From: Paragordius varius
Taxonomy: Eukaryota; Nematomorpha
Direction of reading: 5' to 3'
NCBI GenBank assembly: GCA_964247055.1
Contig: OZ176051.1
Location: forward strand, 12,338,001-12,402,000
DNA length: 64,000 bases
Shown here: piece by piece, positions 11,390-23,000 of the stretch
How the letters are laid out: every line of letters starts with the position of its first letter
How positions within the stretch are numbered: position 1 is the stretch's first letter
Program-made: the position numbers and the translations under genes
The notes under the pieces: model-generated
Told to the model about the DNA's origin: nothing
What the model saw: the letters and a program-made list of their open reading frames with translations, nothing else
Database searches by the model: none

Positions 11390-12475
11390 TATAAAAGAGC
11401 GAAGCTATTGTCGGGGCATTTATCAATGATTATATTTTTTCAATATTTGGATTTGAATAGGTCTACCGGTTTTCCGGTACCAGGTCACAAAGCCACATGA
11501 CGGATCAGTTTTTCGCGGGTAGCTCCTTACTCAGCAGCTATCTTTAAAGAAATGCTTGACTAAAATTTTTGCCTTTTAACAGAATACGTAGAATCGTTAT
11601 TGAATTTTTACGGTCTCATACCTTTGGCGAAAAATAGATTCAAAAAATTATTTTTGTGGACTTTGTTTTTTGAAAAAAATGGCATTTTACGGGGGGAGCG
11701 GGTAAAAAGAGGGCCTAAAAAATAGCGAGCCGACTATGTTCGGTGCGATCGTAAATAACTAAACAAAAATCATATTTGAAATTGAATGGTTCAACACGTT
11801 CTCTGGAAAATTGTCTCAAAGACACGATTTTTATCGACTGGTGTTAAAAAAACCCGTTTTTTAGACGGGGTGGGCCCAACTGGGGGCCTAATTTAAAAAA
11901 AGGGCGAATTGTCGGGGCATTCATTAATAATTTTATTTTTTTGATTTGAGATTTGAATGGGTCTACCGGTTTTCCGGTACCAGATCACAAAGCCACATGA
12001 CGGATCAGTTCCTTACTCAGCAGCTATCTTCAAAGAAATGCTTGACTAAAATTTTTGCCTTTTAACAGGGAATACGTAGAATCCTTATTAAATTTTTACG
12101 GTCTCATACCTTTGGTACTTTGTTTTTTGAAAAAAATGGCATTTTACGGGGGGAGCGGGTAAAAAGAGGGCCTAAATTAAAAAAGCGAGACGACTATGTT
12201 CGGTGCGATCGTAAATAACTAAACAAAAATCATATTTGAAATTGAATGGTTCAACACGTTCTCTGGAAAATTGTCTCAAAGACACAATTTTTGTGGACTT
12301 GTGTTTTCAAAAAAAAACATTTTTTACACGGGGTGGGCCCAACTGGGGGCCTAATCAAAAAAAGGGCGAAGCTATTGTCAGGGCATTCATTAATGATTAT
12401 ATTTTTTCGATATTAGGCTTTGAATGGGTCTACCGGTTTTCCGGAAACAGATCACAAAGCCAGCATTTTCCATTT
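11390..12475 (+). repeat. Tandem repeat, unit about 480-500 bp, two units plus a partial third
   Basis: The block beginning GCGAAGCTATTGTC(G/A)GGGCATT and continuing to GGTCTACCGGTTTTCCGG..CAG(G/A)TCACAAAGCC starts near 11398, 11904 and 12366. Between starts come CTCAGCAGCTATCTT, TACGGTCTCATACCTTTGG, TTTTACGGGGGGAGCGGGTAAAAAGAGGGCC and CTATGTTCGGTGCGATCGTAAATAACT, each seen twice. The third unit stops after CACAAAGCC. The units are much less diverged than those at 8290-9660. An 81-codon open stretch at 12236-12481 overlaps the array and is probably not a gene. Confidence 0.85.
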
Positions 12476-12612
12476 TTATAAATATATAGATTAGGGATAA
12501 AAAATTAATAGTAGAAATACTTATAATATATCACGACGTTTGAGTAATTAATTATACGCATTTAATAAAAAATGCATCTTATATTCAGAGCTTCCCCGTA
12601 AATTCCCAATTT

Positions 12613-12855
12613 TCAATTAAGTCTCATTCGCAAAATTGAGTAATTTTGTAAGAATGATGCAATCAGTTGGGACTTATATATTTTGTGGTGCCGTTTAGGT
12701 TTTTCATTTGATGGAGGCGATCTACGGCACATACAACAATAGAGGATTTTCGAAAATGCTTTCTCCCTCATCTCAAATATTGCTGTAAGCCCGATTGGTA
12801 CAAACAATAATGTCACTTTTGCGAGATTAAATAGACAGATATTGCTGGTTGTCAT
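12613..12855 (-). other. Open exon-like stretch: membrane segment plus Cys/basic tail
   Basis: An 80-codon open stretch starting MTTSNICLFNLAKV, with a hydrophobic part (around LFVPIGLTAIF), then EMREKAFSKI, a CCMCRR cluster and a hydrophilic basic tail (SNEKPKRHHKI). A membrane segment followed by an amphipathic basic stretch with clustered cysteines resembles the end of many receptor-type proteins, but I do not recognise the family. A decayed opposite-strand copy lies at 3154-3340. It could be the last exon of a gene or a transposon-carried sequence. No upstream exon was identified. Confidence 0.35.
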
Positions 12856-13991
12856 TTTATCAATGTTTGTTCATTTTACGCTTATGACATGTTTATTTTA
12901 ATTATGGATAATGCTTAATTTCTATTTTTTTAACACTGTCTGCAATAAAAGGGTCAATTTTAGCAAAAAATATTTTTTTATTATAAATAGCGAATTCATT
13001 TGCCTGAATGAGAGAAATCTTAATTAAAATATCAGAGATACAATAATAGAAAAAATCATATATTTAAGGTTTTTATTAAGTTAGATTAAAAATCGTGTCC
13101 CTTTAACATATTTAATACACAAAAATTTTTAATGATACTCTATATAATTTTTAATTATTTTCCAACAATCACCATAAAATATTAACAATCATAGTTTATA
13201 CATTTAAAATAACATATATCAAAATTAATAATATAAAGTTTATTATTTTTTTTATATTTTATGAGTGTATAAAAAATTGTTAACTTTGTTCACATGAGCT
13301 AGAATTTAAAGTATAGAAATTATTATTGGATTAACAAGTTTTAACATCAGTAATAATTCCAATAACAAGTTAATCTTATAATAAATTAATATTTTTACTG
13401 AGATTTGTATGGATTGTTGGTTGCAAATTAAAGGAAGATTTTAAAATAAAACATTAGACACTCAAACCAGATGAGCAAAAATGAATATGTAAAATTTAAT
13501 TAATTTCATTTTGATATATAAGTTTTTAATACATAAAATATGGCTAAGATATTTATGGTGAGTTACAAATTACTAAAAAAATTTTGTAATATAGTTTCAT
13601 ACTATTCATAAATTTTAATGTTTGATAAAATGATATTAAATTTTTATATCTAAAGTTTTATCATTATTTTTTTAATTATCCTTAATAATCACTTATTGCC
13701 CGATATCGATGTTCTCTCAATGTTTGAAAAGTCGTTAATAAATTTTTGCAATGAATTTTGTAAATTACCTCATAAAAAAATTTTGTCCACAAATTTTGAT
13801 ATTCTTGATATCTTATTAATATTATCAAGAGACAAAACATTATATAACGATAATCCGAATCATGATATTTATATATCCTAGCGTTCAGCAAAATTGGATG
13901 TTATTTGTTCAAAACAAAAAAACAAATTATTTTAAAAGAGATTAAATAACTTGTGAGTGCAGTCAGGAATTTTAAATTAGATAATATGCAC
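12856..13991. other. No recognised gene; possible orphan exon near 13654-13881
   Basis: AT-rich DNA. On the plus strand 13654-13881 is open and its peptide (including MFEKSLINFCNEFCKLPHKK and ILSTNFDILDILLILSRD) has a more protein-like composition than its surroundings, ending at a stop at 13879-13881. There is no ATG near its start and no convincing splice acceptor, so it is noted rather than called. Confidence 0.3.
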
Positions 13992-14575
13992 TTAACACTT
14001 CGATTCAAATTGAGGTATCTAAATACCCCAGACTAAATTTAAATTAATAATTTTAAAAAACCACTGAAGGAAACGGTCCCAATTTAAATTTATGCCTCTA
14101 ACCTAATAAAAATTATATAAATATGCAAAAAAATTTATATAAAATTTTGTTTTGAAAAAAAAGTTCCATGTCAAACTACTTCGACGCCATTTTTATTTTG
14201 CAAAGTTTTTGCAAAATATCGTCATTTAGTTTTAATGGTAAAATTAAAGCTAATTTTTTATTAAAATTATATCTAACATTGATAGAAATAGAAAAAGCGG
14301 TTTATTTTGTAATATATTTTAATTTTCCTATTTCACATATGTCACGTTGACGAAATTTTTACCTTTCGGTTTTCGCTTAAAATAAGTAATAAGTATTTTT
14401 GAATAAAATTTTTTATATTTTACAATTTATTAATGTTATATAAATGCAAAATTTTGTCATGGTTTCGATCTCTTCCATACTTTTTAAAGTATTTGATTTT
14501 AAACAGGCCTGGGGTATCCAACTACCCCAATTTGAATCGAATGACTAAAATGAGTGTCTTGTATCCAAGTGTTAA
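13992..14575 (+). mobile_element. TTAA-flanked MITE, copy 1 (584 bp)
   Basis: Begins TTAACACTTCGATTCAAATT and ends ATCCAAGTGTTAA. Just inside each end is a palindrome (GGTATCTAAATACCCC at the left, GGGGTATCCAACTACCCC at the right), and both ends carry a version of TTGAATCGAA in inverted orientation. Homologous copies are at 40356-40942 (inverted) and 55185-55702. It has no coding capacity. All three copies are flanked by TTAA, or by a 3-bp TTA/TAA if the terminal base is counted as element. TTAA would suggest a piggyBac-type target and TTA/TAA a Harbinger type. The superfamily is unassigned. Confidence 0.85.
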
Positions 14576-14659
14576 TAATCTACTAGGTGTTGTCATAATT
14601 ACTTATCTTTTTTAGTGAAAAAATAAGTAATTTTATAATAAAATTATCGATTTGATTCA

Positions 14660-14745
14660 TTTGTCGCCGAAGACGTGATGGTATTGTAGATGGGCCGGAC
14701 TATTACATTTTGTAAAGGGACCAGAGTTTGATCCCGAAACTGTGC
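14660..14745 (+). repeat. tRNA-derived SINE-like fragment
   Basis: GATGGGCCGGACTATTACAT..TGTAAAGGGACCAGAGTTTGATCCC looks like the anticodon-to-T-arm part of a tRNA-derived SINE head. The box B-like GAGTTTGATCC lies at 14724-14734, and upstream GTGATGGTATTGTAGATGG is box A-like. It is too diverged to be a functional tRNA. A similar degenerate box B (GAGTTTGAATCCTGC) lies on the minus strand near 15205-15219. Confidence 0.4.
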
Positions 14746-16073
14746 ATTTTAAAATGTCTCTTCAGCCCTAATCAGGCTAGTGTTAAAGCTTTCATAAATC
14801 CTGATACAATTAAAGTCCTATATTTACAAAATATTGTCGCCATCTATCAGGTATATTAATGCTACAGAAAAACTCAATATTTTATCGAAAAATTCAGCGC
14901 GATTATTTGTTTTTCACTGGTTTTACTGTTTAAAACGGAATGCCATGCACAAGTAATCTATGCTGTGTCTTCAATTTCGGTCGTTTCTCAATTAATACTT
15001 GTAAACAAATCATTTGTTAGCGATAGTGTTGTGTCACTATTCTTAAAGAATTAATAATGTGTAATACCGCTCTGTTTCTCTAAACAAAGTGAATCGTGTT
15101 GTCTAAATTGGTGTTGGGTCTTAAAAGTCACGATATGGATTTACAAAATAAAGCCACCTTTTATAACCGGTCATACTTAAATTTAAAAAAAAATTCATTT
15201 TGTTTAAATTGATGCAGGATTCAAACTCAGATTGTAGATTTCGATCTATATTACATTAATTATGTGAAACGCATTTATCGAGTTTATTACTTTCTTCACT
15301 GTTCGTAGGGTCTATTTATTGTTTTTTGTGATATATTAATCCTTATGTCGATTGTTAATGTCGAATGAAAACATGGCGTTTCATCGTGGTAATTATCGCT
15401 GATGACTTTTTTTAATCTTAAGTTGGGGTTTGTTTGGTCAAAAAAGTGCAAAAAATATTAAAACAATAAAAATTGGATAATAATTAAAAGCTTACGATTT
15501 AAAAGAATATCTTCCAAATTGTGCTTGAAATGAATAAAAAAAGGAAAAACTGTCGCCTGCGATGATATCTATTTTGGATACCCCTGATTAAAAGGTGATG
15601 TATTACTGCACCTGGTATAAAAAATACTCTACTAGGGCCTTTGGCTTATGAAAAAAGCATTTTTTAACAATGAAATTTTATACGAATATTATTTGGATAA
15701 ATTACACAAAAAATTATAAAAGATGTATTTTATACACATTAAACTCGGAATAAAATAATTTTTGGGATGTTATGATAAAAACTATTACCAAAAGACTAAA
15801 AATAACATGCATGGTAAAGAAAGATTAAATTAATTTGAAAAATAAAATAATAAGGATAATTACGCTTCTGTTTTATAACCAGTTAATAAATAAATGTTGA
15901 ATTTGTTTAGAAAAGTGCTGAATTTAATCGAATATTAAGCTTGGGTGAAAAGTGTTTGGTATAAAAGAAAATGAGTTTCTCGATAAATAGACCCTCCATT
16001 CTTTATGAACCACCTGTAAAATAAATATTCTGATAATCATTATTTAATTATTAAATAAGCCTGTGCTCTGGTT

Positions 16074-16074
<1 letters not shown>
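14746..16074. other. No recognisable gene
   Basis: Slightly less AT-rich than average between 14900 and 15400, but broken in all frames. A weak minus-strand tRNA-like box B lies near 15205-15219. Nothing else recognised. Confidence 0.35.
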
Positions 16075-16113
<39 letters not shown>

Positions 16114-16120
16114 TAAATAA
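16075..16120. repeat. (TA)n microsatellite
   Basis: A TA dinucleotide run with one CA interruption near its end. Confidence 0.85.
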
Positions 16121-17247
16121 AGTCAACTAATAATATACACTTGGGTATCAAAAAATATGTTTAAAATGTTTTTTTAAGGAGGAATCATTTTTAATACAAA
16201 TTATGGTATTAAATTTGGGTATAGATTAGCTGCTAATGTAATAATACCTGAAATAGATATATGATGGAATAATGACAAAATTAAATAATTGTGGATATAA
16301 TATAAAATATATATATTGTCTTAACGTTTTAAATGACGATAATTCTAAAATATCAAGTGTTTTAATGGTTATAACATTTTTATGCTATGTAGTTTAAAAA
16401 TGTTTGGAATTCCCTCCAAGGTTTGATTAAATATACATTTTTTTACCTCTAAAGCATTAAATATAAATAATTAAAAAATCTAAAATATTGGGCCAATTTA
16501 TATGGAATTAGGGACTATACTCAAATAATGAAAGTATAATTAATCCTAATTCATAATTCTAACTTGGGCCATAAAAAGCACTTTTACGACCGCGTTTGGG
16601 GCATCAATCTATTATATAAAAAGATTCTTATAAAACATTTCGTCTTTTGCATAGATTTTGAGGACACCCCATTCTAGCTACAATGTGTCAGTGCTTTAAT
16701 TTATTGATATTTATATATATAATTATTATCTATTGATTATTATTAATCATTTTTGTTTAAATGTAAATAATGTGATTAAATGTTTTCGATGGCTGTAGTA
16801 TTTCAGGAAATAAATTATACGGGGAAATGTCTTTTTATTAATTAATTAAAAAATGGACTTTTGTGGCAGTACATTGATCGAAATTAGAAACAGGCACCTT
16901 ATGATGAATAAAATATGAAAGCTAGATGTTTCATTTAATTAAAACTACAAACAATTATATTAAATTTAAGAGGTGGCCGAAACTATCAAATCTTTGCCAA
17001 GCGGGCTCTTTAAAGACATCCATGAAAATCAAGTTATGTTTCGATTTTAATTAACTTACGGTCCCAACTTTTTAAATAAAATATTTTATATAATATATAA
17101 TGTATTTTGATCATGTTGGCGGCTGAATATCGAAATTTGTCATTAAACCTTTTACTTGGTTAATGTATCAAAGTTATAAACAAAGGATTGCTTTTATGGC
17201 TGCAACAATTTTTTAAATATCGTTTATTAAATCAATCGTCTTGTTAA
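16121..17247. other. No recognisable gene
   Basis: AT-rich DNA, nothing recognised. Confidence 0.4.
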
Positions 17248-17880
17248 TTATGTTTGCCAAAGAAAAAGGTGACTGTCGACAAAAAACATATACCATTGCG
17301 CTTCAAGAGTGTCCTTGAACATTTCAGGTTGTTCCTTGGACACATCAAGTTGGTCCTTAAACACTTTAAGTTGGTCCTTAAAAATTTTTAGTTTTAGTTT
17401 AACCAAAAATTTTACATTTAGTTTTTTATAACAACCCAATTTTCTTTATTTATTAAATATTTATTCATTTAAAATAAAATTTATTCAAAAACCACTTTTC
17501 TGTTTCAAACTAATTTTCTCCAATTTAACAAAATTATTAACTTTAGAATGTTTTCAATGAAAAATTGCAAATAATAAACAAGAATTATATATTTTTTAAT
17601 TATGTGTTAAAATCTTATAAACAACTTAAATAATTTTAATTAAAGATATACGGTTTCTGAATGATTAAAAGTCGATATTAAATTATAATTTATATTTAAT
17701 AATAGAAAATAGGTTAAAAATAAAATAGATGAATCATATACGATTTGATTGATAAAAATTAAAAACAAAACAAAGTCAAAGGACCAACTTGAAGTGTTCA
17801 AAGACCAACCAAAAGTGTTTAAGGACCAACTCCAAATGTTCAATGACATTCTTGAAGTGTTCAAGGAGTCTCTTGAAGTG
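17248..17880. repeat. Repeat family C, copy 2: 21-bp minisatellite in inverted blocks
   Basis: About 17305-17396 holds four consecutive 21-bp units of the type GTTGGTCCTTAAACACTTTAA. About 17776-17880 holds five units of the inverted type AAGGACCAACTTGAAGTGTTC. The outer edges also pair (GCGCTTCAAGAGTGTCC against the complement of GTCTCTTGAAGTGC), so the whole is a foldback of about 600 bp with a 380-bp AT-rich centre. Because 21 is a multiple of 3, each block reads as 7-residue repeats (VFKDQLE-like), on the minus strand at the left and the plus strand at the right. No gene is attached to either reading, so it is called a repeat. Confidence 0.75.
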
Positions 17881-18164
17881 CAAACAGTATATTAAGAGTT
17901 AGATATATTAACATCATATGAAAAATTATGTCACCAATGTATTCACAACTCTAAATAGATAATAAATATTTCTAAGGATATTAATTTTATCTTATAACCA
18001 TTTTTCACATTAAATCGCTTAAAAAATAAAAAACAAAATTATGTTTTAGGTTTATGGTTGCTATAAAATTGAAAAGTTTTGAAAAACAAGCTAGAGTTTT
18101 TACCTATGTCGCATTTAAAATTTATTGTTAACAAGATTAACATGTTAATTGTATCCATTATTAC
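17881..18164. other. No recognisable gene
   Basis: AT-rich spacer between repeats. Confidence 0.4.
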
Positions 18165-18460
18165 ACTAGTCAATTTTTCTGCCACTATTTTGCATTTTCT
18201 AATATACTATCATTTTAACAGTAAATCTAAACGAAATTTTAATTCCACCTAAGAATTTTGTATAATTTAATTTTTTTAATTAGACGCCCCTCTTTATCAA
18301 ATTTTATTAAAAAACTATTTTCTTTGTAAATATACAACAAATACCCATTTGTAATTATCATTCGAAAGAGTATTAAAAACTCTATAAAATCATACTAATA
18401 TGTTTTATGATAGTTATTGGACATAGGAAGCAACTAACGCGCGAAGCGAGAGCGTTTTTC
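18165..18460 (+). repeat. Dispersed repeat family D, copy 2
   Basis: Second copy of the sequence at 7030-7290 (shared TGCCACT..TTTGCATT, ACAAATACCCATTTGTAAT, CTAATATGTTTTATG). Its last block reads GAAGCAACTAACGCGCGAAGCGAGAGCGTTTTT. Ends and class are unknown. Confidence 0.55.
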
Positions 18461-20068
18461 TTTATAATGGATGAAAATAGGTCAATAATTTCAAAATTTT
18501 AAAGACTAAAAACAAATGTTAAGGTATTTTTGTTTAGTACACTTGAAATAATTTTGATATCAATAATTTTTATTAAATAGGGAAAACAAAAAGCTTTTCA
18601 AAGATTTTTTTAAATTTTATTCTAATGTAACCCTAATAATTATAAAATAATTGTATAATTTATAAATTGGTTTGTCGAAAATTTTTCACTTATTTGTGGG
18701 TTGAAAATTTTGACCATAACATAAATAACTTTAACTTCAGATTGATTTAAATGACTAACTACATTTGATACAGATTTTGCGCCGATGTTTTAAAATACAT
18801 TGCTTTATAACAACTTTAAATTTAAAAATTTCGAGTTTGATATTAAATCGGGGCCAAAAATTATCGATGAACTCTAATAAAAAAATTTAGGTGTCAGACC
18901 AATTTTTTTCAGATATACTATTTATGTACTTTAATCAAATGAATTTTACAAGAATGGCAATTAAAAATATCAAAATTTGTTGTCTAGTTTTATTAAGAAA
19001 TTTCCCTATTAGAAAAGATCACAAAGTAGGTTTAATTTATAATTATAGTCAAAATAATTTATTTTGGTTATTGTTTTGTACATTATAATTTTATATGTAA
19101 TATATAATTATCAATAAATATAAACATATTAATATAAGGTATTTTTTCATAAAAATAAGAGCCAATATATAGCCCATGCATAAAATCGATAAATAGATCA
19201 CCTACATATAATAATGGTATATAGTTAGCAGCATGGTTTTATTTGGACACAAAGTGTGCAAACCGTTTAATTAAAGATATTTTAAAACTTTGTAAATAAA
19301 AGAAATTATATAAATTCATAATAATATTTTTAATTTTTATTATTTTTCGTTAAATTTTCAAGTATTGTATTGTATTCAATTTAATTCAAACAATATATTT
19401 AATAGTTTTTATAATTAAATTTAATATTTATTTTGCACCACTTACCACAGACATGGTGTTATCTCCAAAAACAGCGTAAGTTGTTCAAAATATTTGTTAA
19501 ATTTATTTTTTCATAAAATTTTGGATATATCAATAATGTATAACCACACATACCAAACATAAAATACGCTACCACAGCCTAAAGCTGTTTTAAATTTTCC
19601 GGTAAATGGCGAATACCGAACTACGCATTTTAGACCTTTCGATAAACTTTTGAGATATTATAAAAAATAATTTTATCATTTTATAATTATCATACCTATC
19701 CATGGTTTTTATATAATTATAATATCGCCTATTATTATACAACAGTTGACATTGCCGGACATCACCTATTTTATCGCATAATGTAACTCATATTAACAAT
19801 TACGATAACAATAACAATGATAATATGTTTACAAGATTTCGTTCGTTTTAGTTAACTATGTAAACTTTTTACCTCAAAACGTCTCTGTAACTTAACACTC
19901 AATATATATATATATATATTTGTAAATTTAAACAATTCAATATTAATTCAATTTGATTCACCGCTTATTCATATGGAGGCTTCGATCATTCATATTAATT
20001 TGTCATAGGGCAATGTGAAAATAATTTAAATATTTTTCTTAACCAAAATAAATATCATATATATTCCA
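18461..20068. other. Upstream region of the R-SNARE gene; no other gene seen
   Basis: AT-rich DNA. At 19454 an ATG opens a short MVLSPKTA reading that runs into a good donor (GC|GTAAGTT, GT at 19477). It could be an alternative first exon of the R-SNARE gene or chance. A 65-codon AT-biased stretch at 18891-19088 matches nothing. Confidence 0.3.
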
Positions 20069-23000
20069 ATGAAAATAAAAAATTCGTCGCCAAAGTTAAA
20101 GCAACAACAGAACTATGGGCTGGACCAATCAATATCGCCTTCAAAAAAATATTTGACGCCAGGGAGTCAAACGGCTAATTACAACAGAAATAATATTAGA
20201 CCAGGTCCTACGATTGATTTATACATATTTTAATTAAAATTAAATTATTGGTTAAACATAAAATTAACGCATAAAAAATTTATTTGTATGTAAGTAAAAA
20301 GTTTTTTTCTGGCTTAAAATTTGCGTATTTGTGTTATATATAAACTGAAAAACAAAAAAAATTTTAACTACGTATATGAACAAACAAATTTTTTCACCTT
20401 ATATCCATCCAATCCTATTATTTAATATATTTATAATTCATTTTTAAAATTTAATATTTTATAATTAATGAATGGTTAGGAAAACGAAGTAACTACAGCT
20501 CAACAGATGAAATACCGAACGAAAACATGAGTTTTGATAATAAAGGGTACACTGAAATTACCATTCCTACGCCTTATTCAGATTCTGAGGAGGCTAGAGA
20601 ACATTCAAAGCATGAAAAATCGCTTGTAAATGGATTTAATGTGAATTCTGCCTCCAAAAAAATTAAATCACCATTTGATTCGGTAAAATCCACGATTAAA
20701 AAAGCTGGCTCTTACACATCCCTAGTCATGCATAGTAGTAAATCATATTAATATTAGATCATTGCTTAAAGTAATAATTTATTTGATTTTAAGTAAAATA
20801 GATTTTATAAAGGGTAAATATTTCATAATATTTAACATTATGAGAAACGGGTAAGAATTTTCACTTTTTCCACGTTTATTTTTAATTAACAATAAACTAT
20901 TGATGGAAAAGGCAAATTTAATTTTTAGTATATTTGTTGCAAATATATAGATAAAAATGGAGATTCAAAGCTATCACCCACAATTACGACTAGTAGTCCA
21001 AATGGGACCGCTACCCATCATATGTCAAGCTCGCCTGATACAGTTTTTTTGAAACAATCTCCAAAGCTTCCAGATACGAATTTGAATTATCAATTTGAAA
21101 CAATAAAGTCATCATCTTCGAATCCAACCAAAACTAGCGGAAATTTTAACATTCCAGACACATCTAACATGACTTCCAATGTGAGAAAATCTAGGGCATT
21201 GGAAAACACACAAAAAGAAGTCGATCAGGTGGTAGACATTATGAGAGGTATTTTTGATTTAAATGTATTCGATCATGGTTACCACCAACATTACTTTATT
21301 TAAAATTAAAAATAATTCCAAAATTATTTTATTGAACCCTTTAATGCGGCCAAAATCAGTTTTGACATTATTTTTACAGGGGAAAAGTCACATTAATTAC
21401 CAGGATATATTGGCTTAATTATTGTCATAACTTATTTTAGTGTTGTTTTTTACTTCTACTAAATTAATTAAATATATGACCCAGCTAATGGGCTGATTTA
21501 ATATATATATATATATGGCTTAAAATTTAAATTTATAAAAAAGTCAACCCAAATTTCGTTATAAAATATACAATGGTATAATAAATGAAAAAAAATTGGT
21601 GTTGGCAGTAGACTTTCGTCAATTTGGGATTTCAAACCGAGTCCAACACAAATGGCTTCGCAGGCCGCATTTAAGATATATTTAGGCATTAATAGAATTA
21701 AACATAAAACTGAATTCAAACACAATAGAATATTTCTAGTTTTTGCAATTAAATAAACTTATTTATAAACTTTAAAAATATTAATTTTATTTTTAAATTC
21801 TGTTCCAAATATTTCTTGGGACACATAGGCCGCGTGTTGGACCCTGATCTGAACAGTAAAATAAAACTATTCGTTTAATGCGTGTACTTGTAAAAATACA
21901 GATTTTCAGACAAAAAAATATACCAAAATTAGAAAGTGTATCCATTTCGAATTCGATTATATTATTTATTGCGCCAAATATATTTGTTCCGCTTTTATGG
22001 ATTAGTACCTGTATTTAACCATTTCTCCCGTTAAATGACTTATTTTACGAAAACACAAGTCCCCAATTATAATTTATAGCAATCATACGTCAAATTTTTG
22101 TACAATTCTGTTTTTAGGTATTTCCATTATTTTTATCACATTCTTTATTTAATTAGCCGACATGTAAGGCGTTCATCTCTGTAAAATGTGCAATCTTATA
22201 AAAAATTGAAAATAATTTTCAAATATTCATAAGATAGTATAAACTATTTTTAAAGGAATATTTTAGTTGACAGCGTTTTTATGTTAACCCCTGAAGTGCC
22301 TTACACTCTGTAAATGCGCCACCGTGTAAACACAAGTGTCTAGTTTACAATCAGTTCTTTAAAGGATAGTGCTTTTTATCGATTCAGAGCCATATTTTAA
22401 GTAGAATATATCCAACCTAATAAGCTTTTTTATAGTGCTCCTTCATTCAAATTCAATTATCGTTTCATATCCTATTGATTGGATCGTGTTAGAAGCATTT
22501 TATATAAATAAGCTTTATAATTTAGCCACTCTCATACAAGAGATTTTGCATCCCTCAATCGTTTGTATATCCGGAAAACTTATGAAAGCATAATAATAAA
22601 TTTACCCTCCGTATTTGGCCTATGAAAAAGACCGATTATTAGCCCCTGGGTCCCATTATATCAAAATACGCCACTACATATTCGTGATTCAGAGACCTGT
22701 GTGATTTAAATTAGGCCTCATATCCCTTAATTTATCGATAGTGATCGCAGTTTTATAAAATAAGGTAGCTAAGTAGGTAAATTTATTAGTCGACTTCGAT
22801 TCCTTGGAAAAATGACTAGTTTGGTCTACTCGTCTCTTTCCCATACCATTTCCTTTAGTTCACTTATTCCAGTTTCATTTTTTACAGTGTCGAGCCATTT
22901 TAACATCGATCTCCTTTTTTTCCTTTTCCCTCCAACTTTCAAAATAAAATTTTTCTCTAGGTGTATAGTTCTTAAAATGTGCCCTATGTGCGTAAACTTT

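Noticed and set aside
12236-12481. 81-codon open stretch as a gene
   Set aside because: It is part of the 490-bp tandem repeat; the equivalent position in the other units is not open.
13654-13881. Protein-like open stretch as a terminal exon
   Set aside because: No acceptor next to a polypyrimidine tract and no partner exon; left as a note only.
17248-17864. Coiled-coil protein encoded by the KDQLE heptads
   Set aside because: Both blocks are short, lie in opposite directions, lack start and splice context and sit in a foldback repeat.
18891-19088. 65-codon open stretch upstream of the R-SNARE gene
   Set aside because: AT-biased composition and no recognisable motif.
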